Assembly: GCA_963786805.1 (NCBI GenBank) | Contig: CAWBAK010000003.1 | Location: forward strand, 124,001 to 188,000 | DNA length: 64,000 bases | DNA from: CALGFI01 sp963786805 | GTDB taxonomy: Bacteria > Actinomycetota > UBA4738 > HRBIN12 | Direction of reading: 5' to 3' | Part shown: in pieces, positions 32,265 to 40,238 of the stretch | Position numbering within the stretch: the first letter of the stretch is position 1 | Layout of the letters: every line of letters begins with the position of its first letter | The notes under the pieces: generated by a model | The model's database searches: none | What the model was told of the DNA's origin: nothing | What the model saw: only the letters and a program-made list of their open reading frames with translations | Program-made: the position numbers and the translations under genes

Positions 32265-32999
32265 TCATCCCGTCGCCACGCAGAACGGCCCCGATTGCGG
32301 CCGGCGCAGGGTGTCCGTCCCGCGCGGCGGCCCGAGGATCACCTCGGCCGTGTCGACCATGACGTCGCCGGTCTCGCTGACGGTGACGCGGAACCGGTCC
32401 ATGCCCCGCGGCGCGGGACCGAGCTTGTACTCGCCCGCGGTGTTGTACTTCGACCCGTGGCACGGGCACTCGAACCATTGCGACTGCGCGCAGAAGGGGA
32501 CGCGGCACCCCAGATGCACGCACCGCTGGTACAGGGGCATGATCCCCTGAGCCGAGAGGCCCTCGGCCTCGTAGTCGATGTCGTCCGACGGCCGGCCGTT
32601 GTACGCGATGATGTAGAACCGACCGGTCCCCGAGTACACCGGTTGCTCCGTTTCGCTGATCGCGGCCTTGATGTCGTCCACCTTGCCCGCGTTGATCACG
32701 GAGCCGAAGCCACCCTTCAGGTTCGGCCACAGGAAGGCGAGGGTCGCGCCCCCGAACTGCGCGCCGTAGACGAGGAGCGATCCCACGAGCGACCGCCGGA
32801 AGAACTCGCGCCGGCTGACCGGCTTCGCGGTCTTGGGCGGTGGCTGGCCGAACGCATGGGCGGTGTCCCGGGCCTCCGCCTCGCGCTGCTCTCGTCGCGC
32901 CCGCCGGAACGACAGGCCGAAGACGATCGCGAACAGGTCCAGCACGACGATCACGACGATCGCCGCGATCGTGCCGCTCGACAGGGCCAGGACCGGCAT
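32265..32999 (-). CDS. Rieske iron-sulfur subunit of the bc complex
   Basis: 244 residues. N-terminal helix (about 8-30), a second hydrophobic stretch near 70-90 that follows RREFFRR (twin-Arg-like), then the Rieske fold: C160-V-H162-L-G-C165 and C178-P-C180-H181-G, i.e. two Cys plus two His ligands for the [2Fe-2S] centre with a C165-C180 disulfide. It oxidises menaquinol at the outer face. ATG 32999 overlaps the cytochrome b stop (TGATG). The RRE segment suggests Tat export, inferred from sequence only. Confidence 0.93.
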   Translation of the reverse strand: MPVLALSSGTIAAIVVIVVLDLFAIVFGLSFRRARREQREAEARDTAHAFGQPPPKTAKPVSRREFFRRSLVGSLLVYGAQFGGATLAFLWPNLKGGFGSVINAGKVDDIKAAISETEQPVYSGTGRFYIIAYNGRPSDDIDYEAEGLSAQGIMPLYQRCVHLGCRVPFCAQSQWFECPCHGSKYNTAGEYKLGPAPRGMDRFRVTVSETGDVMVDTAEVILGPPRGTDTLRRPQSGPFCVATG

Positions 33000-33913
33000 C
33001 ACAGCTCGAAGAACACCCCCTGCGCCCACGGCCAGACCCAGTTGTAGCCGGTGCCGCGGAAGAAGGATCCGATGATCGTCAGTGTCGCGCCGAACATCAT
33101 CAGCATCGTGAACATGGTCATCGCGAGCTTGCGATCGCCCGGCTTCGTGCTCGGGTTCCGGTCGACGAACGGAACGACGGCGAGCGCGAGCAGAACGATC
33201 GTCGGCGCGAAGAGCACGCCCGCCACCATCGGGTGGAAGTAACGGAGGAGCTCCTGAAGGCCGAGGAAGTACCAGGGAGCCTTCGACGGGTTCGGCGTCA
33301 GGTTCGGGTTCGCCAGCTCGCGGAGCGGCGCGTTCACGAACGTCGAGAAGATCACGAGGCCCACGGTCACGATGAGCATCGCGACGAACTCCTCGATCAG
33401 CAGGTGGGGCCACACGTTCACGCGGTCGCCCTGCTCGCGTTCGACGCGCTGGATGCCCTCGGGCGGAACGAGCGCCAGGAGCCGGTGCTTCTCCTCTGCA
33501 CCTTTCTTCGGCTCCGGCACGTTCCCCGTCGGCGCCGGAGCCTGCCGAGCCGGCGCCAACGTCGTCCCCGGCAACAGGTGCAGCAACCGCCGCCGCAGCC
33601 GCAGCCGCAGCCGCCGGCGCGGCAGCAGCAGCCGGCAGCCGGAGCAGCTGCAGGGGCGGAGGCCGCGGCCGGCGCCGGGGGCTCTGCGGCGCCCGCTGCC
33701 GCAGCTACCATCTCCCGCCGTCGCCGCAGCCTCCCCCGGCGCGGCCGCGGCCGGAGCCGCGGCCGGACCTTCCCCGTGCGCAGCCCGATACGCCTGCACC
33801 GCCGATCGCCGCGCGCGACCCTCCGCGACGCGGCGGTCGGTGCCCTTCGCGAGCTCCTCGGCCAGGACCCTGTCGAAGGTCTCCTGGTCGAGTTGCGCTT
33901 CCTCGCGAGCCAA
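32999..33913 (-). CDS. Cytochrome b C-terminal subunit (subunit IV/petD-like) with low-complexity linker
   Basis: 304 residues. The last ~150 residues form three helices: LLIEEFVAMLIVTVGLVIFS, NPSKAPWYFLGLQELLRYF (Qo-site segment, PxWY in place of PEWY), VAGVLFAPTIVLLALAVVPF and the final LMMFGATLTIIGSFF. The N-terminal 45 residues are a charged helix. Between lies about 75 residues of low complexity: an Ala/Pro stretch, then Cys/Arg/Leu-rich residues (about 33520-33730) that read as Ala-rich runs in the other two frames in turn. Either three single-base insertions cancel each other or the linker is simply unconstrained. Follows petB-like gene by 24 bases. Confidence 0.85.
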   Translation of the reverse strand: MAREEAQLDQETFDRVLAEELAKGTDRRVAEGRARRSAVQAYRAAHGEGPAAAPAAAAPGEAAATAGDGSCGSGRRRAPGAGRGLRPCSCSGCRLLLPRRRLRLRLRRRLLHLLPGTTLAPARQAPAPTGNVPEPKKGAEEKHRLLALVPPEGIQRVEREQGDRVNVWPHLLIEEFVAMLIVTVGLVIFSTFVNAPLRELANPNLTPNPSKAPWYFLGLQELLRYFHPMVAGVLFAPTIVLLALAVVPFVDRNPSTKPGDRKLAMTMFTMLMMFGATLTIIGSFFRGTGYNWVWPWAQGVFFEL

Positions 33914-33937
33914 CGTTCCTCCTCTTCGAGCGGTCCC

Positions 33938-34708
33938 TTACATCGGTCCCGAGATCCCGCCGTCCTTGCGGATCCTCCAGAAGTGCACGGAGAGGAATAT
34001 CACCAGGACGAACGGCAACGCGAGAACGTGGAGCGTGTACCAACGAAGCAACGTGTCGGGGCCGACGACCACCCCGCCGAGCAGCAGGAAGTTCGCCTGC
34101 TTCGCGATGAGGGGGGAGTACCCGGCGAGCGACGTGCCGACCGTGACGGCCCAGATCGCGAGCTGGTCCCACGGCAGCAGGTACCCGGTGAACGAGAGTC
34201 CGAGCGTGAGGAACAGCAGGACCACGCCGACCACCCAGTTGAACTCACGCGGCGGCTTGTACGAGCCGGTGTAGAAGACACGCGCCATGTGGAGCGTGAC
34301 GCTGAAGACCATGAGGTGGGCGCCCCACCGGTGCAGGTTGCGGACGAGGTCGCCGAAGAACACCGAGGTCCGGATGTTCTGCATGTCGGCGTAGGCCGAG
34401 GCCGCGCCGAGCTCGGCGGCCGGGCGGTAGAAGAACATCAAGAAGATGCCCGTGACGGTGAGCAGGATGAACAGGAAGAACGACAGGCCGCCCAGGCAGA
34501 ACGTGTAGGTCAGCTTCAGCCCGTGCCGCTTCAGCTTCACGGGGTGCAGGTGGTACAGCACGTTGTTCATCGTCGCGAGCGCCCGGTCGCGCGACGTGTC
34601 CTTGTAGCCCTTGCGGAAGATCGAGCCGGGCCGGAACATCGACTTCCAGACCTCGGAGTCGCGGACGCGATCCATCACCTCGCTCGGCGAGGGCGGTTTG
34701 AGCTTCAC
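33938..34708 (-). CDS. Cytochrome b N-terminal subunit, b6-type with haem c(n)-type Cys
   Basis: 256 residues. Four helices with bis-His haem ligands H126/H140 and H227/H242: spacing 14 and 15, which is the b6f-type pattern (mitochondrial b is 14/14). TYTFCLGGLSFF puts Cys71 where cytochrome b6 and Bacillus QcrB carry the covalently bound extra haem (c_n/c_i). GYLLPWDQLAIWAVTV is the Qi/Qo-side PWxQ block. It takes electrons from menaquinol across the membrane. The C-terminal half of cytochrome b is a separate gene. Preceded by the ferredoxin gene (20-base gap). Confidence 0.92.
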   Translation of the reverse strand: MKLKPPSPSEVMDRVRDSEVWKSMFRPGSIFRKGYKDTSRDRALATMNNVLYHLHPVKLKRHGLKLTYTFCLGGLSFFLFILLTVTGIFLMFFYRPAAELGAASAYADMQNIRTSVFFGDLVRNLHRWGAHLMVFSVTLHMARVFYTGSYKPPREFNWVVGVVLLFLTLGLSFTGYLLPWDQLAIWAVTVGTSLAGYSPLIAKQANFLLLGGVVVGPDTLLRWYTLHVLALPFVLVIFLSVHFWRIRKDGGISGPM

Positions 34709-34727
34709 CCCGTCCTTCCCCCTCGTC

Positions 34728-35126
34728 CTAGCCTTCGTCGGCCCGCTGCGACTCGGGAACCGAGGCCATCGTGCGGCGGCCGCCCGAGCCCTCGGGCAGC
34801 CGGGCGTAGTACAGCGTGTCGGTGGGGCATCGCTCCACGCAGACGGAGCAGCGGGTACAGGCGTTGTCGTCGACCACGAAGACCGAATAGGACTCCGAGA
34901 TCTCGGCCTCGACGGACTCTTCCGTGGCGTCCCGCACGATCGTCGGGGCCATCATGAAGATGCAGTTCCACGGACAGACGTCCTCGCACGCCCGGCACAG
35001 GATGCAGTTATCCGGATCCAGCATCAGGTGCTTCGGTGAGCGGACACCCTTCGCCAGCCAGGACGGATCGACGGGCTCCACGACATAGTCCGTGTGGATG
35101 TCGACCTCGGTCTTCGTGAACGGCAC
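34728..35126 (-). CDS. 2x[4Fe-4S] ferredoxin-like protein in the bc operon
   Basis: 132 residues. Two cluster motifs: C-I-L-C-R-A-C-E-D-V-C-P (about 41-52) and C-T-R-C-S-V-C-V-E-R-C-P (about 90-101), each the C-x2-C-x2-C-x3-C-P pattern for a [4Fe-4S] cluster; N-terminal 35 residues and C-terminal 25 are variable. No export signal, so cytoplasmic. Its place between a two-helix membrane protein and cytochrome b suggests it docks to the cytoplasmic side of the bc complex and feeds or draws electrons at the Qi haem, as proposed for ferredoxin-linked b6f cycling; that is inference. Confidence 0.85.
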   Translation of the reverse strand: MPFTKTEVDIHTDYVVEPVDPSWLAKGVRSPKHLMLDPDNCILCRACEDVCPWNCIFMMAPTIVRDATEESVEAEISESYSVFVVDDNACTRCSVCVERCPTDTLYYARLPEGSGGRRTMASVPESQRADEG

Positions 35127-35149
35127 GGGCGGGCCTTCCTATCCGTTCC

Positions 35150-35512
35150 TCATCGATAGCCGCCGGTCGGGCGCTCGGCCGAGGCCCCCCGGAGCTTCCG
35201 CCGCCAGTTCTGGACGATCGCGGCCGCGACCACGACCGTGAAGAACGGCCCTGTCGCGAGCCCGGCGGCGACGGCGTCGCGCGCGAGCGGCCGCCAGTCC
35301 GACGTCCCCGACAGGCCGTCCCACCCCAGCTTCTGCTCGGCGAAGTAGAGCCAGAACGAGGGGATCACCGCCATCGAGATGACGCTGAAGAAGGCAAGTC
35401 CGAGGGAGAACGCAACGGCGGTGGTCCAGGACCACTCGAAATCTCTGAGGAAACGCTCGGCTCGCTCCTTCTGCTTGGCGTACTGCCGAAGGAGCCTCTC
35501 CGGGACCTTCAT
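35150..35512 (-). CDS. Two-helix membrane protein, first gene of the bc operon
   Basis: 120 residues. Basic/charged N-terminus with a helical stretch (RLLRQYAKQKERAERFL), then two helices (VAFSLGLAFFSVISMAVIPSFW and AGLATGPFFTVVVAAAIV) and a basic tail. No homologue recognised. ATG 35512 is preferred to an upstream in-frame start at 35635 because the TATAAT -10 at 35576-35581 would lie inside the longer version. As leader gene of the operon it may be a complex-specific assembly or anchor subunit for the ferredoxin. Confidence 0.7.
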   Translation of the reverse strand: MKVPERLLRQYAKQKERAERFLRDFEWSWTTAVAFSLGLAFFSVISMAVIPSFWLYFAEQKLGWDGLSGTSDWRPLARDAVAAGLATGPFFTVVVAAAIVQNWRRKLRGASAERPTGGYR

Positions 35513-35575
35513 CCGACAGCCATCCCCACGCGGATCGCGCTTCCCCCGATCGTCGGTCGCCTTCGCGGCCGAGTG

Positions 35576-35581
35576 ATTATA
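35576..35581 (-). promoter_or_regulatory. -10 hexamer (TATAAT) of the bc operon
   Basis: A perfect TATAAT on the minus strand predicts +1 near 35569 and a leader of about 57 bases. No clear -35 is seen. Confidence 0.55.
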
Positions 35582-35638
35582 GACATCGGCCCCTCGCGAC
35601 CCGGTCGTTCGCGGGCCTCGCGGTGCCGCTGCCACCGC

Positions 35639-35656
35639 TCGTGAAAAGCTTCACAA
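35639..35656. promoter_or_regulatory. Rex operator in the bc-operon/ccdA intergenic region
   Basis: TCGTGAA-AAGC-TTCACAA: 13 of 14 positions match the Rex consensus TTGTGAA-N4-TTCACAA. It lies about 70 bp upstream of the predicted bc transcript start and about 100 bp upstream of ccdA, so which promoter it governs is unresolved. Confidence 0.7.
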
Positions 35657-35744
35657 GCACGCCTCACTATGGCAAGGATCGCCCGAGAGGTGCAACCTCC
35701 CTCCCTCTCGGATCGAACGTGCCACCGCCATGCGGATGCCTTCC

Positions 35745-35750
35745 TACACT
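35745..35750 (+). promoter_or_regulatory. -10 hexamer (TACACT), leaderless promoter of ccdA
   Basis: TACACT predicts +1 exactly at GTG 35757, arguing against the in-frame ATG at 35730. Confidence 0.55.
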
Positions 35751-35756
35751 GGCCCG

Positions 35757-36491
35757 GTGATCGCCGATTTCATCCAGGAAGGCCTCGGATCGTGGTGGGC
35801 GCCGGCGCTCGCGTTCGCCGCCGGCCTGGTCTCCTTCGCCTCGCCGTGCGTGTTCCCGCTCGTTCCCGGCTATCTGTCCTTCGTCGCGGGGGAGGCTCGG
35901 GACGAACGCCGACCGGTCGTGCCGATCCTGCTGTTCATCGCCGGTTTCGCCGCGGTCTTCACGGCCTTGGGGGCGTTCACGGGATCGGTGACCCGGATCC
36001 TGCGCTCGCCCGCGGGCATCCGGATCTCGGGCGCGATCATCATCGCGTTCGGTGTCCTGATGCTCTTGTACGCGCTGCGCGTCGGGTCGCCGGCGCTGTT
36101 CGCGGAACGCCGGCCGCTGCTCCAGCGGGTCCGGCCCGGGCCGGCATGGGCCTTCCCGCTCGGCGTCGCGTTCGGTGCCGGATGGACGCCGTGCATCGGA
36201 CCGGTGCTCGCCGGCGTGCTCGCCATCGCGGCGGCCCAGGGAGGCTCGTTCCGCGGCGCGGTGCTCCTGTTCGTGTACTCGGCCGGGCTGGGTCTTCCGT
36301 TCCTGCTCGTCGGGCTGGGCATCCGTCGACTCATGGGGACGCTCGCGTTCGTCCGGCGCAACTACCACTGGATCGCCGGGGCCTCGGGTGTGGTGATGAT
36401 CGCGATCGGGGTGCTCGTCGTGACGAACCGATGGACACTGCTGCTCGGGCCGGTCCTTCGCGCGATCCGCCAGTTCAGTCCTCCGATCTGA
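35757..36491 (+). CDS. ccdA: Cytochrome c biogenesis protein CcdA
   Basis: 244 residues, six helices. The two redox Cys lie in SFASPCVFPLVPGYLSF (helix 1) and GAGWTPCIGPVLAGV (helix 4), the CcdA/DsbD membrane-domain signature. It carries reducing equivalents across the membrane to keep apocytochrome haem-binding Cys reduced; partner thioredoxin-like proteins such as the TlpA-like protein at 42460 take them on. Divergent from the bc operon that contains its likely client, cytochrome c, and upstream of caa3 oxidase genes with another client. The region between 36491 and 36595 carries the ctaC promoter. Confidence 0.92.
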   Translation: MIADFIQEGLGSWWAPALAFAAGLVSFASPCVFPLVPGYLSFVAGEARDERRPVVPILLFIAGFAAVFTALGAFTGSVTRILRSPAGIRISGAIIIAFGVLMLLYALRVGSPALFAERRPLLQRVRPGPAWAFPLGVAFGAGWTPCIGPVLAGVLAIAAAQGGSFRGAVLLFVYSAGLGLPFLLVGLGIRRLMGTLAFVRRNYHWIAGASGVVMIAIGVLVVTNRWTLLLGPVLRAIRQFSPPI

Positions 36492-36538
36492 CCGGCGCGG
36501 TGGGCTCCGAGCACGATCGTGGGCACTTTCAACGGTGC

Positions 36539-36544
36539 TAGAGT
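36539..36544 (+). promoter_or_regulatory. -10 hexamer (TAGAGT) of the caa3 oxidase operon
   Basis: TAGAGT predicts +1 near 36551, a 44-base leader before GTG 36595 with a GAGGGGAACGGAG purine stretch as ribosome site. Confidence 0.45.
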
Positions 36545-36594
36545 TCGCCGGGCTTCGGTGCCCGCCGTAAGTCCGCGCGAGGGGAACGGAGAAC

Positions 36595-37710
36595 GTGCGC
36601 AGGAAGACGCAGTCGGCCCTCGGCCTGGTCGCCCTCATCGCCGTCGCGGTCGCGTGCGCCCCGAACGCCACCCAGTCCGCGCTGGAGCCCGCAGGACCCT
36701 ACGCGCAGAAGGCCCACGACCTGTTCGTCCCCGTCTTCTGGGTCGCGGCGGTCATCTTCTTCGTCGTCGAGGGCGCGCTCGTGCTCTTCGCGTTCCGGTA
36801 CCGGCATCGCAAGGGCCGCGAGGGCATCCCGCCGCAGGTCCACGGCAACACGCGCCTGGAGATCGCGTGGACGATCCTTCCGGCGGTGATCCTCGCGGGC
36901 GTCGCGGTGCCGACCGTCGCGGGGATCTTCGAGCTCGCCAGGGATCCCGGGCCGAGTGCGCTCGACGTGCGGGTCCTCGGGCATCAATGGTGGTGGGAGT
37001 TCGACTATCCCGAACAGCGGATCCTCACGGCGAACGAGCTGCACATCCCGACCGGCCGCCCCGTGTACCTCACGCTCTGCGCGGTCGGCGCCGGCTACGG
37101 AGGCGCGCCGACCCCGAGCGAGTGCCAGCCCGGCCCGCCGGACGGAACCCAGCCGGCCACGCTCGGCGATGCGGTGATCCATTCCTTCTGGCCCCCCGAG
37201 CTCGCCGGGACCCAGGACGTGATCCCCGGGCGCGTGAACCACATGGTGCTCCAGGCCGACGAGCCCGGCACGTACGAGGGCCAGTGCAAGGAGTTCTGCG
37301 GCCTCTCGCACGCGTACATGCGGTTCACCGTCGTCGCGCACACGCCCCAGGACTTCGAACGGTGGGTGGCCGACCAGCAGGCGCCGGCCGCACCGCCGGA
37401 CGGAGCGGCGGCCCAAGGCCTGCAGGTGTTCCTGGAGGCCGGTCGCGCCGGCTGCACGGAGTGCCACGCCGTCGCCGGCCTGCGGGATCCGAGTGGCGAG
37501 ATGATCCGGGGATCGAACAACGCACCGGATCTCACGCACTTCGCGAGCCGCGAGTGTTTCGCGGGCTGCATGTTCGAGAACAACGACGAGAACCTGCGAC
37601 GATGGCTCGACGACCCGCCGGCGATGAAGCCCGGCTCGCTGATGCCGGACTACGACCTGACGCCGGAGCAGATCGAACAACTGATCGCGTTCCTGAACAC
37701 GCTGGAATGA
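36595..37710 (+). CDS. ctaC: Cytochrome c oxidase subunit II with fused cytochrome c (caa3 type)
   Basis: 371 residues. Lipoprotein-like signal (VALIAVAVAC, Cys21), two helices (about 42-66 and 88-112), CuA cupredoxin domain with H196, C231, E233, C235, H239 and M242 (HSFWP, QCKEFCGLSHAYM), then a C-terminal cytochrome c domain with C-T-E-C-H (287-291) and a Met ligand in SLMPDYDLT. This makes it a caa3-type enzyme in which electrons enter through the attached haem c, here from the bc-complex cytochrome c. GTG start. Followed after 15 bases by ctaD. Confidence 0.95.
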   Translation: MRRKTQSALGLVALIAVAVACAPNATQSALEPAGPYAQKAHDLFVPVFWVAAVIFFVVEGALVLFAFRYRHRKGREGIPPQVHGNTRLEIAWTILPAVILAGVAVPTVAGIFELARDPGPSALDVRVLGHQWWWEFDYPEQRILTANELHIPTGRPVYLTLCAVGAGYGGAPTPSECQPGPPDGTQPATLGDAVIHSFWPPELAGTQDVIPGRVNHMVLQADEPGTYEGQCKEFCGLSHAYMRFTVVAHTPQDFERWVADQQAPAAPPDGAAAQGLQVFLEAGRAGCTECHAVAGLRDPSGEMIRGSNNAPDLTHFASRECFAGCMFENNDENLRRWLDDPPAMKPGSLMPDYDLTPEQIEQLIAFLNTLE

Positions 37711-37725
37711 GGTGAAGGAAACACC

Positions 37726-39606
37726 ATGCGGAGCGTGAGCGTCCCGGCCGAGCGGCCTCGCGGCCTGTTGCGCCGGCCGACCTCGACGACGGGATTCTGG
37801 AGCTGGTTCACGACGGTGGACCACAAGAAGATCGGGATCCTGTACGGCATCACGGCCTTCGCGTTCTTCATCATCGGCGGGAGCGAGGCCCTGCTGATCC
37901 GGGTCCAGCTCGCGCAGCCCGACCAGGACATCCTGTCGGCGAGCGTCTACAACGAGATGTTCACGATGCACGGCGTCACGATGGTGTTCCTCGTGGTCAT
38001 GCCGCTGTCGGCCGCGTTCTTCAACTACCTGATCCCGCTGATGATCGGTGCTCGTGACGTCGCGTTCCCGCGGTTGAACGCCTACAGCTACTGGGCGTTC
38101 CTGTTCGGCGGGCTGTTCATCTACTCGAGCTGGTTCCTCGGCGGCGCTCCGAACGGGGGGTGGTTCGGATACCCGCCGAACTCCACCGTGGATGCGTCTC
38201 TCGGGATGACCTTCTACTCGCTCGGGCTGCTCATCACCGGCATCGCGTCCACGGTCTCCGCCGTCAACCTCGCCGTCACGGTCATCAACATGCGCGCGCC
38301 GGGCATGACGCTGTTCCGGATGCCCGTGTTCATCTGGATGGGACTCGTCGTCCAGCTGCTCCTGGCCTTCTCGCTGCCGATCATCACGATCGGGCTGACC
38401 GAGATGTTCTTCGATCGCCGGTTCGGGACCCACTTCTTCGATCCGGCGGCGGGCGGGGACCCCGTGCTGTGGCAGCACCTGTTCTGGCTGTTCGGCCACC
38501 CCGAGGTGTACATCCTGATCCTGCCGGCGATGGGGATCGTCTCGGAGATCCTGCCGGTCTTCGCGCGCAAGCCGCTGTTCGGCTATCAGTTCGTGGTCTT
38601 CAGCGGCATCGCGATCGGGTTCATCGGCTTCGGCGTCTGGGCGCACCACATGTTCGCGGTCGGGCTGGGACCGGTGGCCAACACCGCGTTCGGCATCTCG
38701 ACACTGATCATCGCGGTTCCGACGGGCGTGAAGATCTTCAACTGGCTCGGGACGCTCTGGCGGGGCGACATCCGGTTCACGACGCCGATGCTGTTCTCGG
38801 TCGGGTTCATCGCGATGTTCGTGATCGGCGGTCTCTCTGGGGTCACGCACGCGGTGGTGCCGTCGGACTACCAGCAGACGGACACGTACTACATCGTCGC
38901 GCACTTCCACTACGTGCTGTTCGGCGGCGCGATCTTCGGGCTGTTCGGCGGCATCTACTACTGGTGGCCGAAGGTCTTCGGACGGATGTTGGGCGAGGGG
39001 CTCGGCAAGATGAACTTCTGGCTCATGCTGATCGGGTTCAACCTGACGTTCGGGCCGATGCACATCCTCGGGCTGCAGGGGATGCCGAGACGGATCCAGA
39101 GCTACCCGGCATCGCTCGGCCTCAGCTTCTGGAACCTCGTGTCGTCGGTCGGGGCGTTCCTGATCGCGGTCAGCGTGCTGATCTTCCTCGTGAACGCGGT
39201 GGCGAGCTTCCGCAAGCCGAAGGAGATGGAGGCCGATCCCTGGGACGCGCGGACCCTCGAGTGGCTCACGACGTCGCCGCCTCCCGAGTACAACTTCGAC
39301 GAGGTGCCCGTCGTGCACTCCCTCGACGAGCTGTGGCACCGCAAGTACTCGCAGACCCAAGGCGGCCGGGTCGTGCCCGTGCCGGCGGGCGGTTCCGGTG
39401 AGGCACACGGCGACCCGCACGGCGGCGGTCACGGCGGCGGCCACGGGATCCACCTGCCGGGACCGTCCTACTTCCCGCTGATCGCGGCGCTCGGCCTGCC
39501 GATCGCGGCGTACGGCCTCATCTTCAACTGGTGGCTGGTCGGCGTCGGGATCGTCCTGGTGCTCGCCGGGTTCTACGGCTGGATCCTGGAACCCTCGGCG
39601 GAGTGA
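37726..39606 (+). CDS. ctaD: Cytochrome c oxidase subunit I with C-terminal extension
   Basis: 626 residues, 12 core helices of the haem-copper oxidase. Haem a ligand in MHGVTMVF (H82), CuB His258 cross-linked to Tyr262 in GHPEVYIL (E260: D-channel Glu, A1 type), HH of WAHHMF (307-308) and the H-F-H ligands in VAHFHYVLF. After helix 12 a Gly/His-rich linker (HGDPHGGGHGGGHGIH) leads to two more helices, an extension I take to be a fused oxidase subunit segment. It reduces O2 to water while pumping protons. GGTGAAGGAA precedes ATG 37726. The linker may bind metal. Confidence 0.95.
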   Translation: MRSVSVPAERPRGLLRRPTSTTGFWSWFTTVDHKKIGILYGITAFAFFIIGGSEALLIRVQLAQPDQDILSASVYNEMFTMHGVTMVFLVVMPLSAAFFNYLIPLMIGARDVAFPRLNAYSYWAFLFGGLFIYSSWFLGGAPNGGWFGYPPNSTVDASLGMTFYSLGLLITGIASTVSAVNLAVTVINMRAPGMTLFRMPVFIWMGLVVQLLLAFSLPIITIGLTEMFFDRRFGTHFFDPAAGGDPVLWQHLFWLFGHPEVYILILPAMGIVSEILPVFARKPLFGYQFVVFSGIAIGFIGFGVWAHHMFAVGLGPVANTAFGISTLIIAVPTGVKIFNWLGTLWRGDIRFTTPMLFSVGFIAMFVIGGLSGVTHAVVPSDYQQTDTYYIVAHFHYVLFGGAIFGLFGGIYYWWPKVFGRMLGEGLGKMNFWLMLIGFNLTFGPMHILGLQGMPRRIQSYPASLGLSFWNLVSSVGAFLIAVSVLIFLVNAVASFRKPKEMEADPWDARTLEWLTTSPPPEYNFDEVPVVHSLDELWHRKYSQTQGGRVVPVPAGGSGEAHGDPHGGGHGGGHGIHLPGPSYFPLIAALGLPIAAYGLIFNWWLVGVGIVLVLAGFYGWILEPSAE

Positions 39607-39614
39607 TGCGCTGA

Positions 39615-40238
39615 ATGGCGAGCGACGCGATGGAGGTCCACGCCTACGAGAGCGAGCACCTCGCGACGAGCACGGGCCTGCCGAACATCAAGCTCGCCAT
39701 GTGGCTGTTCCTCGCGTCGGACTGCATGCTGTTCGGCGCGCTGATCTCGACGTACGTGCTCTACCGAGGTGCCAGCGTCGTCGGGCCGTATCCGAACGAC
39801 GTCTTCGACATCCCGTACACATCGGTGTCGTCCTTCGTGCTCCTCGCGAGCTCGCTCACGATGGTGCTCGCGCTCGCGGCGCTGCAGCGGGGCGACGTCG
39901 GCCGGTCGCGGGTGTGGCTGCTCGCGACGGCGTTGCTCGGCATGACGTTCGTCGGCGGCCAGGTCTACGAGTTCACGACGTTCGCCCATGAGGAGCTCAC
40001 GCTCACGACGAACCTGTTCAGCACCAGCTTCTACGTGCTGACGGGGTTCCACGGAACCCACGTCGCGATCGGGATCTTGATGCTGCTGACCCTGCTCACG
40101 TTCTCCTTCTCCGGCCGGCTCGGGCCCGAGAAGGCCGAGACCGTCGAGATGGTCGGCCTGTACTGGCACTTCGTCGACATCGTGTGGATCGTGATCTTCA
40201 CCGTCATCTACCTGATCCCGACGGGGAACCCGGCATGA
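39615..40238 (+). CDS. ctaE: Cytochrome c oxidase subunit III
   Basis: 207 residues, five helices, shorter than the seven-helix mitochondrial form, as usual in caa3 enzymes. Family segments are KLAMWLFLASDCMLFGALIS, FHGTHVAIGILMLL with the conserved Glu/His pair preceding it, and YWHFVDIVWIVIF at the end. The protein stabilises subunit I and may supply an O2 path. Starts ATG 39615, nine bases after ctaD, and ends in an ATGA overlap with ctaF. A second in-frame ATG (39630) is possible. Confidence 0.95.
   Translation: MASDAMEVHAYESEHLATSTGLPNIKLAMWLFLASDCMLFGALISTYVLYRGASVVGPYPNDVFDIPYTSVSSFVLLASSLTMVLALAALQRGDVGRSRVWLLATALLGMTFVGGQVYEFTTFAHEELTLTTNLFSTSFYVLTGFHGTHVAIGILMLLTLLTFSFSGRLGPEKAETVEMVGLYWHFVDIVWIVIFTVIYLIPTGNPA

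Noticed and set aside
36517..36534. Rex-like palindrome upstream of ctaC (TCGTGGG-CACT-TTCAACG)
   Set aside because: Only about eight of fourteen consensus positions match; too weak beside the 12-14/14 sites elsewhere.
36538..39453. Very long minus-strand open frame opposite ctaC/ctaD
   Set aside because: Composition is dominated by Arg, His, Asp and Glu with no domain; it is the complement of high-GC oxidase genes that are certain.
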